From DASRHD01 sp035485575 (GTDB lineage Bacteria; Verrucomicrobiota; Verrucomicrobiia; Opitutales; Opitutaceae), in assembly GCA_035485575.1 (NCBI GenBank), contig DATHNW010000023.1, positions 47,006 through 111,005 on the forward strand: a stretch of 64,000 nt of DNA. Direction: 5' to 3'. A program made the translations under genes and the position numbers. Numbering within the stretch: position 1 is the stretch's first letter; each line of letters starts with the position of its first letter. The notes beneath the pieces were generated by a model, which did not search any database, was not told where the DNA came from, and was given only the letters and a program-made list of their open reading frames with translations. Shown piece after piece: positions 41,390-50,129 of this stretch.

Positions 41390-42544
41390 ATGTGCCCGTC
41401 TATGTTCGCACTTAAGCGAGGTTGTGGATATTTTATTGCTTCGGTCGGAGCCGTGATCGCTGGCTTCACCAGTGGATGCGGGCAGCAGGTAGCACCGCCA
41501 CCGCCGCCCGTGGACGTCCACTTCGTCACAGTGGAACAAAGGGACGTGCCGGTCACCCGCGAATGGGTGGGGAGCCTGGACGGATCCGTGAATGCGCAGA
41601 TCCGCGCGCAGGTGAGCGGCTACCTGCTCAAGCAGGATTACAAGGAGGGCTCCGCCGTGGCCAGGGGCGATCCGCTTTTTGAGATCGATCCACGGTCGTT
41701 TACCGCCGCCCTCAGCCAGGCCGAAGGCCAGCTCGCCCAGGCGCAGGCGCAGCTCGGAAAGGCCGAACTGGACGTCAAACGCTATACGCCCCTGGCCCGG
41801 GAAAAGGCGATCAGCCAGGAGGAACTCGATGATGCGGAGCAGGGCCGGCTGGCAGCGACGGCCCAGGTCGCATCGGCCCACGCCGCGGTCGACCAGGCCC
41901 GCCTCAATCTTGGTTTCACCCGCGTCGTCTCCCCGATCGACGGCATCGCCGGGCTGGCACAAGCGCAGATCGGCGACCTGATCGGGCCGACCACGGGCAT
42001 TCTCACCACGGTCTCCACCGTGGATCCCATCAAGGCCTATTTTCCAATCAGTGAGCAGGCTTACCTCGAATTCCGGAGACGCGCGCCTGACGCGCCAAGT
42101 CTTCCGACGGGCATCGAATTCGAACTGGTTCTCTCCGACGGCACGATCTATCCGCGCAAGGGCGAATTCTTCGCCATCGACCGCCAGGTGGACGGCAACA
42201 CGGGCACGCTGCGCGTCGCGGCCGTGTTTCCCAATCCGGACGGACTTCTCCGGCCCGGACAGTTCGCGCGGGTGCGGGCCGTCGTGAGCACCGTCAAAGG
42301 CGCGCTCCTCGTGCCGCAACGCGCCTTGAGCGAACTCCAGGGCGGCTATCAGCTGGCCACGATTGATGCCGAAAACCACGCCCACATCGTCAATGTGAAA
42401 GTGGGCGAGACGGCCGGGTCCCTGATGGTGATCGAGACGGGACTGCATCCGGGCGACCGGGTGGTCGTGGAAGGCCTTCAAAAAGCCAAGGAAGGCGCCG
42501 TCGTAAACCCGCTTCCTTTCACCAACGCGGAGGCCGCGAGGTAG
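41390..42544 (+). CDS. RND efflux periplasmic adaptor (membrane fusion protein)
   Basis: 384 residues from ATG 41390, which has GGAAAG about ten bases upstream. Lipoprotein signal with lipobox TSGCG near residue 32. Barrel-sandwich and hairpin: GSVNAQIRAQVSGYLLKQDY, EIDPRSFTAALSQAEGQLAQ, TPLAREKAISQEELDDAEQG, TRVVSPIDGIAGLAQAQIGD, all AcrA/MexA-like. It links the RND pump at 42552 to the outer-membrane factor at 45762. First gene of the tripartite operon; 7 bp precede the pump GTG. Confidence 0.94.
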   Translation: MCPSMFALKRGCGYFIASVGAVIAGFTSGCGQQVAPPPPPVDVHFVTVEQRDVPVTREWVGSLDGSVNAQIRAQVSGYLLKQDYKEGSAVARGDPLFEIDPRSFTAALSQAEGQLAQAQAQLGKAELDVKRYTPLAREKAISQEELDDAEQGRLAATAQVASAHAAVDQARLNLGFTRVVSPIDGIAGLAQAQIGDLIGPTTGILTTVSTVDPIKAYFPISEQAYLEFRRRAPDAPSLPTGIEFELVLSDGTIYPRKGEFFAIDRQVDGNTGTLRVAAVFPNPDGLLRPGQFARVRAVVSTVKGALLVPQRALSELQGGYQLATIDAENHAHIVNVKVGETAGSLMVIETGLHPGDRVVVEGLQKAKEGAVVNPLPFTNAEAAR

Positions 42545-42551
42545 CCGCGCC

Positions 42552-45500
42552 GTGTCGAAATTTTTCATCAATCGCCCAATCGTCGCCATCGTCATCGCGA
42601 TCATCACCGTGATCGTGGGTGTCGTCTCCTTCCTCAACCTGCCGATCGCGCAGTTTCCGAAGATCGTCCCGCCCGAGGCGCGTATCACCACGACGTTTGT
42701 CGGGGCGGACGCGCGGACGGTCGAGCAGTCCGTCGCCACGCCCATCGAGCAGCAGCTGAGCGGCGTGGACAACATGAACTACATGTATTCGATCAACGGC
42801 AGCGACGGCTCGCTGCGGTTGACGGCGAACTTCGATGTCAGCACGGACCCCAACACCGATCTGATCCTGACGCAAATGCGGGTCACGCAATCCGGCCCGC
42901 AGCTTCCCTCCGACGTGGCCAATTATGGCGTCACGGTGCAAAAGCAGCTGACGGCTCCGCTCATGCTGGTCGCCCTGTATTCGCCCACCGACTCCTACGA
43001 CAGCACGTTCCTCGCGAATTACGCCTACATTAACATCAACGACCAGCTCACGCGCGTGCCCGGCATCGCGAGCGCGACGGTGTTCGGCGCCGGGCAGTAT
43101 GCGATGCGGTACTGGGTCAAGCCCGACCAGCTCGCGAAGCTCAATATCACGGTCAGCGAGATCATCCAGGCCATCCAAGGTCAGAACACGGTCAATCCCG
43201 CCGGCCTGATCGGCGGCGAACCGGCCCCGAAGGGCCAGGACTTCACTTATTCCGTGCGCGCGCAGGGCCGCCTGAGTTCGCCGGAGGAATTCGGCGCCAT
43301 CGTCATCCGCGCCAATCCCGACGGCTCGACCGTGCGCCTGCGGGACGTGGCCCGCGTCGAGCTTGGCGCCCAAGTCTACAACGTCATGGGGCGGCTGAAC
43401 GGCAAGCCCTCTGCGATCATCGCGATCTACCAGCTCCCGGGATCCAACGCCCTCGATTGCGCCAACGGCGTGAAGAAGGCGATGGCGCAGATCAAACAGC
43501 GGTTTCCGCAGGGCCTGGACTACCAGGTTGCCCTGGACACAACGCAGTCGGTTTCCGAGGGCATGCATGAAATCTCCAAGACGCTCTGGCAGGCGCTCCT
43601 GCTGGTCATCCTCGTCGTCTTCGTCTTTCTGCAGGGCTGGCGGCCGACGCTGATCCCGCTTCTCGCCGTGCCGGTTTCGCTCATCGGCACTTTCATCCTT
43701 TTTCCCGCATTCGGATTTTCAGTGAACACGCTTTCGCTCTTCGGGCTGGTCCTGGCCATCGGACTCGTGGTGGACGACGCCATCGTCGTCGTCGAGGCGG
43801 TCGAGCACCACATTGAGGAAGGCCTGTCACCACGCGACGCGACGTTCAAGGCGATGGAAGAGGTCGCCGGGCCGGTCGTGGCCATCGCCGTCATCCTGGC
43901 TGCGGTGTTCATCCCGACGGCGTTCATCCCCGGCATCACCGGCCGCCTTTACCAGCAGTTTGCGCTGACCATTGCGATCTCCGTGATCATCTCGGCCTTC
44001 AACGCCCTCTCTCTCAGCCCGGCCCTTTGCGCAATGCTGCTTCGCCCCAAGGGAAAGACCCGCGGCCCGCTCGGCAATTTCTACAACTGGTTCAACCGCG
44101 TCTTCAAGCGCGCGACCGACGGATACGTGGGTGTTTCGCGCCATCTGATCCACAAGAGCCTGGTCAGTTTCATCATCCTCGGCTGCTTCACGATCGCGGC
44201 GCTCTGGCTGAACCACAAGCTGCCGTCGTCATTTTTGCCGGAGGAGGACCAGGGCTATATTTACGTCGGGCTCCAGCTGCCCAACGCCTCCTCGTTGCAA
44301 CGGACGAGCGAGGTCGCGCGCAAGGTCGAGGACATCGTGAAGGCTACGCCAGGCGTGAAGACCTGCACGTCCGTCATCGGGTTCAGCCTCCTCAGCACGG
44401 TCTACAACACTTACAGCGCCTTCTTCTTCGTGAACTTCAAGCCCTGGTCCGAGCGGACAAAGGCGGACGAGCATTTTGACGCGATCAGGGCCCACCTGAA
44501 CCAGGAGCTGCACAAGATTCCCGAAGGCAACGCCGTGGCCTTTTCGCCGCCGTCAATCCCGGGCGTCGGCACCGCCGGCGGCTTTACCTTCGTGCTTGAG
44601 GATCGCGCCGGCCGGGACATCCCGTTCCTGGCCGAAAACGTCAACAAGTTCCTGGACGCAGCGCGCAAGCGCCCGGAACTCGCCGGGCTTTCCACGACCT
44701 TCCTGCCTTCGGTCCCACAGATTTTCGTCAATGTCGACCGGGACAAGGTGCTGAAGCAAGGCGTGGCGCTGGCGGACGTTTACCGGACGCTGCAATGCTA
44801 CATGGGCGGCATTTTTGTGAACTACTTCAACCGTTTCGGACGCCAGTGGCAGGTCTACGTCGAGGCGGAAGGCGAATACCGCGACCGGCCCGACAAGCTC
44901 GGCAGCTATTACGTCCGCAATCGCGACGGCGCGATGGTCCCGCTCTCGGCCTTCACCACCGTCGAAAAACGCCTGGGACCCGAATTCACCATGCGGTACA
45001 ACCTGTATCGCAGCGCCCAGATCAACGGCGCGGCGGCTCCCGGCTACAGCTCGAACCAGGCGAGCAAGGCGCTCGAGGAGGTTTTCGCCCAGACCATGCC
45101 GAGGGAGATGGGCTTCGACTACATCGGCATGTCGTATCAGGAAAAGAAAGCACAGGAGGGCGTTCCGCCGGCCGCCATCTTCGGACTTTCGGTGCTCTTC
45201 GTTTTCCTGATCCTGGCCGCCCTTTATGAAAGCTGGTCCCTGCCGTTCAGCGTGCTCCTCGGCGTGCCCATCGCGGTGTTCGGCGCCTACGCGACCCTCT
45301 TCACGCGGCAGATGGAGAACAACGTGTTTGCGCAGATCGGCCTGATCATGCTGATCGGGCTGTCGGCGAAAAACGCCATCCTCATCGTGGAGTTCGCCCG
45401 CACGCGGTATGAAGACGGCATGCCCCTGCTCGAGTCTGCACTGGAGGGCGCAAAAATCCGGCTCAGGCCCATCCTGATGACGTCCCTCGCCTTCATCCTC

Positions 45501-45752
45501 GGCTGCGTTCCCCTCTGGCTGGCCGATGGCTCGGGCGCGGTCGCGCGGCGGGTGATGGGAACAGCGGTGATCGGCGGCATGCTGGCCGCCAGCGCCCTCG
45601 CCATCTTCCTGATTCCCGTCACGTTTTACGTGATCGAAATGTGGGCCACCAAGGGGTTGCCGCACAGCAAGCACACGGCGCGATCGGGCTCCGGCGCCCC
45701 GCCCGACAAGCCGGCACCGGCCAACCCGCCGCCAAAGTCCGGCAGCCATTGA
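42552..45752 (+). CDS. RND multidrug efflux pump (HAE1 family)
   Basis: 1066 residues from a GTG at 42552 (MSKFFINRPIVAIVIAIITV). TM1, two large periplasmic loops and 12 helices. Visible: IEQQLSGVDNMNYMYSINGS, FLQGWRPTLIPLLAVPVSLI, LVLAIGLVVDDAIVVVEAVE (TM4 proton-relay Asp pair) and LIMLIGLSAKNAILIVEFAR (TM10 Lys). Typical AcrB/MexB topology and length. It exports hydrophobic compounds driven by proton flow. Substrate unknown. Confidence 0.96.
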   Translation: MSKFFINRPIVAIVIAIITVIVGVVSFLNLPIAQFPKIVPPEARITTTFVGADARTVEQSVATPIEQQLSGVDNMNYMYSINGSDGSLRLTANFDVSTDPNTDLILTQMRVTQSGPQLPSDVANYGVTVQKQLTAPLMLVALYSPTDSYDSTFLANYAYININDQLTRVPGIASATVFGAGQYAMRYWVKPDQLAKLNITVSEIIQAIQGQNTVNPAGLIGGEPAPKGQDFTYSVRAQGRLSSPEEFGAIVIRANPDGSTVRLRDVARVELGAQVYNVMGRLNGKPSAIIAIYQLPGSNALDCANGVKKAMAQIKQRFPQGLDYQVALDTTQSVSEGMHEISKTLWQALLLVILVVFVFLQGWRPTLIPLLAVPVSLIGTFILFPAFGFSVNTLSLFGLVLAIGLVVDDAIVVVEAVEHHIEEGLSPRDATFKAMEEVAGPVVAIAVILAAVFIPTAFIPGITGRLYQQFALTIAISVIISAFNALSLSPALCAMLLRPKGKTRGPLGNFYNWFNRVFKRATDGYVGVSRHLIHKSLVSFIILGCFTIAALWLNHKLPSSFLPEEDQGYIYVGLQLPNASSLQRTSEVARKVEDIVKATPGVKTCTSVIGFSLLSTVYNTYSAFFFVNFKPWSERTKADEHFDAIRAHLNQELHKIPEGNAVAFSPPSIPGVGTAGGFTFVLEDRAGRDIPFLAENVNKFLDAARKRPELAGLSTTFLPSVPQIFVNVDRDKVLKQGVALADVYRTLQCYMGGIFVNYFNRFGRQWQVYVEAEGEYRDRPDKLGSYYVRNRDGAMVPLSAFTTVEKRLGPEFTMRYNLYRSAQINGAAAPGYSSNQASKALEEVFAQTMPREMGFDYIGMSYQEKKAQEGVPPAAIFGLSVLFVFLILAALYESWSLPFSVLLGVPIAVFGAYATLFTRQMENNVFAQIGLIMLIGLSAKNAILIVEFARTRYEDGMPLLESALEGAKIRLRPILMTSLAFILGCVPLWLADGSGAVARRVMGTAVIGGMLAASALAIFLIPVTFYVIEMWATKGLPHSKHTARSGSGAPPDKPAPANPPPKSGSH

Positions 45753-45761
45753 AAAGCCATC

Positions 45762-47192
45762 ATGCACCGATCCAAAAGCACGAGTGCGGTTCTGGCCTTC
45801 TCTTTCCTCCTCGCGGGATGCGCCATCGGGCCCAATTACAAGCGTCCCGCCGTGACGGCGCCGGCCGCGTTCCGGGACGAAGCGGAGGCCGGCAATCGTT
45901 CGTTCGCCGATCTCGCCTGGTGGGATGTATACCGCGACGAGCAGCTGAAGGCGCTGATCCGCGCCGCGCTGGCGGAGGGATATGACGCCCGCATTGCGGC
46001 CGCACGGGTCGAGCAGGCCCGGGCGATCGCCGCGCAGGTCCGCGGCCAGTTTTTTCCCGGCATCGGCTACGAGGCCAATGCCGACCGCGGCCGCAATGCC
46101 CTTCTGGGCAACCCGAACCCGCAGGGCACGGGCGCGCGGGCCAACGGATTCGATGGCTATCTTTCCGCCGCCTGGGAATTCGATCTGTGGGGTCGCGTCC
46201 GCCGGCTCAATGAAGAGGCGCGTTCGCAGTATCTCGCCTCGGAAGAAGGCCGGCGCGGGGTTTTGCTCAGCCTCGTGAGCCAGGTCGCCACGAGCTATTT
46301 CGAACTGCTGGAACTCGATGAGGAACTGGCCATCGCCCACGATGAAACCCAGTCCTTCGACGACAGCCTGAAATTATTCAATCAGCGACTGGAGGGCGGC
46401 ATCGCCTCAAGGCTTGAGACCTCCAGCGCCGAGGCCGCGAAAGCCATGAGTGCAGCCCGCGTACCCGAGATCGAACGGCAGATCGCGATCACGGAGAACC
46501 AGCTCAGTGTCCTGCTCGGGCATAATCCCGGCCCCATCATCCGGGGCGCGCGCCTGCTTGACCAGGTGCTCCCGCCCGAGGTGCCGGCCGGCCTGCCCTC
46601 GCAACTGCTCGAGCGCCGCCCCGACATCCTCCAGGTGGAAGCATCGGCTCGCGCCGCCAACGCCGGAATCGGCGTGACCATCGGAGGATTTCTTCCGCGC
46701 ATCGGGTTGAGCGCGCTCTTCGGCGCCGTGAGCCCGCAGCTGGACGACATCACCTCGCGCAAGGCCGGCCTTTGGTCGGTCGGCGCCCAAGCCACCGGGC
46801 CCCTTTTCCAAGGCGGCGGACTCCGCGGAGAGTATCGGGCGGCAAAAGAGGCATGGGAAGAAGCCAGGCTCGAGTACCAGCAGACCGCGCTCAACGCGTT
46901 CGCTGAAGTGGCCGATGCGTTGGTTTCACGGCAAAAGCTGGCCCAGGTCCGGCAGGAGCAGGAACACGCGGTTCATGCCTACCAGGAAGCGGTCACGATC
47001 GCGAAGCAGCGCTATGCCTCCGGCAATGCGGGATATTACGAAGTACTGCAGGCCCAACAGCAGCTTTTCCCGGCGGAAGTGGCGCTGGCCCAGACCCGTC
47101 GCGACGAACTCGCCACCCTCGTCCAGCTCTACAAGGCGCTCGGCGGCGGATGGAATTTGAAGGATGCCGCGGCGTGGGCCGGGCCGAAATAA
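45762..47192 (+). CDS. RND outer-membrane factor lipoprotein (NodT family)
   Basis: 476 residues, lipobox FLLAGC. OEP halves: WWDVYRDEQLKALIRAALAE, AAWEFDLWGRVRRLNEEARS and AKQRYASGNAGYYEVLQAQQ. It is 9 bp after the pump and is the TolC-like channel of this operon, so the TolC-like protein at 21958 is not needed here. Confidence 0.95.
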   Translation: MHRSKSTSAVLAFSFLLAGCAIGPNYKRPAVTAPAAFRDEAEAGNRSFADLAWWDVYRDEQLKALIRAALAEGYDARIAAARVEQARAIAAQVRGQFFPGIGYEANADRGRNALLGNPNPQGTGARANGFDGYLSAAWEFDLWGRVRRLNEEARSQYLASEEGRRGVLLSLVSQVATSYFELLELDEELAIAHDETQSFDDSLKLFNQRLEGGIASRLETSSAEAAKAMSAARVPEIERQIAITENQLSVLLGHNPGPIIRGARLLDQVLPPEVPAGLPSQLLERRPDILQVEASARAANAGIGVTIGGFLPRIGLSALFGAVSPQLDDITSRKAGLWSVGAQATGPLFQGGGLRGEYRAAKEAWEEARLEYQQTALNAFAEVADALVSRQKLAQVRQEQEHAVHAYQEAVTIAKQRYASGNAGYYEVLQAQQQLFPAEVALAQTRRDELATLVQLYKALGGGWNLKDAAAWAGPK

Positions 47193-47224
47193 TCTCGCGC
47201 GACGGCACTGACTGAAGCGGGAGG

Positions 47225-49693
47225 TCAGTTTCGCAGCAGCGACTTAAGATCCCCCAGAGAAAGGCGCGCGGCGGTTTCGTCACTCGCGTCGAAGACATCC
47301 GCAAGCAGGGCGCGTTTCTCGTCCTGGAGTGCCAGCACCTTTTCCTCGACCGTCCCGGCGCAGACCAGCTTGTAACTCGTGACGACCTTCGCCTGGCCAA
47401 GACGGTGCGCACGGTCCGTCGCCTGTGCCTCCACCGCCGGGTTCCACCACGGGTCGAAATGGACGACCGTGTCCGCCGCGGTCAGGTTCAGGCCGGTTCC
47501 GCCCGCTTTAAGCGAAAGCAGAAAAACCGGGGTATCCGAGCCGCCCTGGAATCGATCGATCTCGGCCTGCCGTGCGCGCGCCGTCATCGCGCCGTCGAGG
47601 TAACAATATGCGGCGCCCTGCGCTTCGAGTTCCGTCCGCAGCAAGGCGAGCAGCGACGTGAATTGCGAGAAGACCAGCAGGCGATGTCCGCCATCCACGG
47701 CCTCGGCCAGAAGTTCGCGGAACGCCTCCAGCTTGGCCGAGCCGTCGAACGGCGCTGGGCCGCCGGCAAGCGCCGCGCCCGCCGGCACGAGCCGCGGATC
47801 GCAGCACACCTGCCGCAGCCGCAGAAGCTGGGTGAGCGCCGCCAGCCGCAGCCGGCCTTCACCCGCGCCAGAGGCTTCCAAGTCGAAAAGCTCCCGCTCC
47901 GATTGCTCTTGGAGCGTGCGGTAGAGCGCGGCCTGCGGCACGGCGAGTTCGCACCACACGACCTGTTCAATTTTTTCGGGCAGCTCCGGCGCCACGGCCC
48001 GCTTCGTCCTGCGCAGGATATAAGGCGCCGCCTTGGCCCGCAGCCGTCCGTCCAGCCAGGCGCGGTCGTCGCTGCGCGCGCCGGCGGGCACGCGCTCAAT
48101 GTAACCCGGCAGCAGGAATTCAAAAAGCGAACGCAGGTCGTCGAGGGAATTCTCGACCGGCGTGCCCGTAAGTAAAAAGCGCCCCCGGGCGCGCAGCGAC
48201 CGGAGCGCCTGGGCGTTCTGCGAGCGGCGATTCTTGATATGCTGGGCCTCGTCGCCGACGACGCAGGCGAATTCGGCGGCGGCAAACAGATCCTGGTCCC
48301 TCGTGAGCGTGCCGTAGGAGGTGATCACAAGATCCCGCGCGGCAAAGTCATCGGCGCCGGCCAGCCGATGTCCGCCATGATGGACGAAAATCCGAAGTTC
48401 GGGTGTGAAGCGGGTTGCCTCGCGCCGCCAGTTTTCCATCAACGTGGCGGGGCAGACCACCAGGCAGGGGGCAGGCGCACCCGCGGCCTCGTGCCGCACA
48501 ACCGCCAAGAGCGTGAGCGCCTGCAGGGTTTTTCCCAACCCCATCTCATCCGCAAGGATGCCGCCCAAGCCGAGACGATGCAGATGCCAAAGCCAGGCAA
48601 CGCCCAGCTGTTGATAGAGACGAAGCCGCACCTGGAGCCCGGCTGGCACCGGAGCGGGCGCGAGCTTCGAGAGATTCCGTAATGCTTCGGTGCGCGCGGC
48701 CCATTCCGCCGGCGGGCGAAAGCCCGGCGCCAGTTCGGCGAGAATTTCCTCGACCTCCACAGCGCGCTCGGTGCCGACGCGATGGGTGCGGCGGGAAGGC
48801 GGGCCGACCCCTCCCCCCAAGGCACGCTGCGCATCCTCCAACCGGTGCAGTTGAGCCGGATCAATCAGAATGACCCCATCGTCGGATTCGAGGTAGTGCC
48901 GTCCGGCCGCGATGGCGTCACGCACGGCCGATTCCGGAGAGGAGCCGGCCCGCAGACCCACGGTGACATCAAACGCGTCGCCCGCGCGGGCCGTTTCGCA
49001 AACGATTTCCGCCGGTTGCAGGCGGGCGGTGTTCTGCTCGAAATTCGGCGTGAAGCGCGCGCCGAATTTTTCCCGGAGCCGGGTACCGTGCACCGCAAGA
49101 AACGAAAGGGTTTTGTGCCGGTCGCGCAGCCACCATTTCCGGTTCGAGGGCTCCAGCACGAATCCGTGCCGTTTGAGCAGATCAAGGGCGTCGGCGTAGG
49201 CAGGGTGCTCGCGCGAAGGCAGGGTGACCGCGAGAAAATGTTCGGAGCCGTCCACCGTCAGCGGTTCCGCCGCGACAGCAACCGGCTTCACCGGCTTTTT
49301 CAGGGCCGCCGTTTCAGCGCCAGGCGCAATCGCGGGCGGAGCGAGGCTTGCGGCCAGGATGCTTTCCTCCAACGGCTCGCTCACACCGGGCAAGCGATCA
49401 TTTTTCCATGGCAACACGGCATCCGGCGCCTGCGCCCAGCGAAACACAGGCTGCCCCTCAAACGCCACCAGCAGCTCACGAAGCTGCCCGCGATCGAGCT
49501 GGAGGTAAGCGCGCACGGGATTCGTGGATCCGGCCGGTGCCCTATTCGCGTTCCCAGTCCACTGGGCCAGCAGCGCAAGTCCCGGCAGCAATTCCGGCGG
49601 TGGAGCAGAGACGACTTCCAGCTCCAGTTTGAGCGCAATGGCGTTGCGTGCCGCAGCGGCAGCAAGATTGGGTGGAAGAAAAAGACGGAGCAT
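47225..49693 (-). CDS. SNF2-family DEAD/DEAH helicase-like ATPase
   Basis: 822 residues. N-terminal ~330 residues are a lineage-type extension without SWIM zinc Cys. SNF2 core: LADEMGLGKTLQALTLLAVV (Walker A), GDEAQHIKNRRSQNAQAL (DEAQ box), RFLLTGTPVENSLDDLRSLF (motif III), VFLLSLKAGGTGLNLTAADT and HFDPWWNPAVEAQATDRAHR (motifs V-VI). Likely an ATP-driven DNA translocase or nucleoprotein remodeler. It is convergent with the RND operon. Confidence 0.94.
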   Translation of the reverse strand: MLRLFLPPNLAAAAARNAIALKLELEVVSAPPPELLPGLALLAQWTGNANRAPAGSTNPVRAYLQLDRGQLRELLVAFEGQPVFRWAQAPDAVLPWKNDRLPGVSEPLEESILAASLAPPAIAPGAETAALKKPVKPVAVAAEPLTVDGSEHFLAVTLPSREHPAYADALDLLKRHGFVLEPSNRKWWLRDRHKTLSFLAVHGTRLREKFGARFTPNFEQNTARLQPAEIVCETARAGDAFDVTVGLRAGSSPESAVRDAIAAGRHYLESDDGVILIDPAQLHRLEDAQRALGGGVGPPSRRTHRVGTERAVEVEEILAELAPGFRPPAEWAARTEALRNLSKLAPAPVPAGLQVRLRLYQQLGVAWLWHLHRLGLGGILADEMGLGKTLQALTLLAVVRHEAAGAPAPCLVVCPATLMENWRREATRFTPELRIFVHHGGHRLAGADDFAARDLVITSYGTLTRDQDLFAAAEFACVVGDEAQHIKNRRSQNAQALRSLRARGRFLLTGTPVENSLDDLRSLFEFLLPGYIERVPAGARSDDRAWLDGRLRAKAAPYILRRTKRAVAPELPEKIEQVVWCELAVPQAALYRTLQEQSERELFDLEASGAGEGRLRLAALTQLLRLRQVCCDPRLVPAGAALAGGPAPFDGSAKLEAFRELLAEAVDGGHRLLVFSQFTSLLALLRTELEAQGAAYCYLDGAMTARARQAEIDRFQGGSDTPVFLLSLKAGGTGLNLTAADTVVHFDPWWNPAVEAQATDRAHRLGQAKVVTSYKLVCAGTVEEKVLALQDEKRALLADVFDASDETAARLSLGDLKSLLRN

Positions 49694-50129
49694 CTAAAAG
49701 GATATCCCGCCTGATTTCGGGACGGATCCTTAATGAGCGGACGGAACGAGCCGAATGGGTCAAACTTTAATCTGAATGTCTCTGCCGCTCAACCTCCACG
49801 GCTCCCTTCCGTCAACATCGCTCCTGAGCGACCAACCCCCTTTTCCCTTTCCTTAATGAGTTCAGCCTTGGTGATGGTTTAGCCGAATTAAGTTAGATAA
49901 TTTTGGTAAAATTATTGTCAATGTATGTAGCCGCGCTTTGCCAGCTTGCCTAGAAAAGGAAGCCATTGATATAGGGTTAACAGCCTATAAATTTCACAGG
50001 GTCGCCCCGCTCGTTTACCTATGAAATTTGGCTGTAGAACCTCCACCCTTACCCCGTTATTTGCTCGATGGTTTATGGCTGGATTAAATTATTAAAAAAT
50101 ATTAAAAATTATTTGCAATAAGCCTTCTA
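49694..50129. other. AT-rich control region before the alpha-galactosidase
   Basis: 436 bp, clearly AT-richer than its surroundings, especially 49860-50129. It holds an imperfect inverted repeat: ACAGCC...AATTTCAcAGG (49980-50000) with CCTATGAAATTTGGCTGT (50018-50035), 17-base spacer. The last 50 bp before the ATG at 50130 are nearly pure A/T. No coding frame. Confidence 0.65.

Noticed and set aside
44553..46340. 595-residue minus-strand frame opposite the RND pump and outer-membrane factor
   Set aside because: Antisense of conserved RND and NodT coding sequence.
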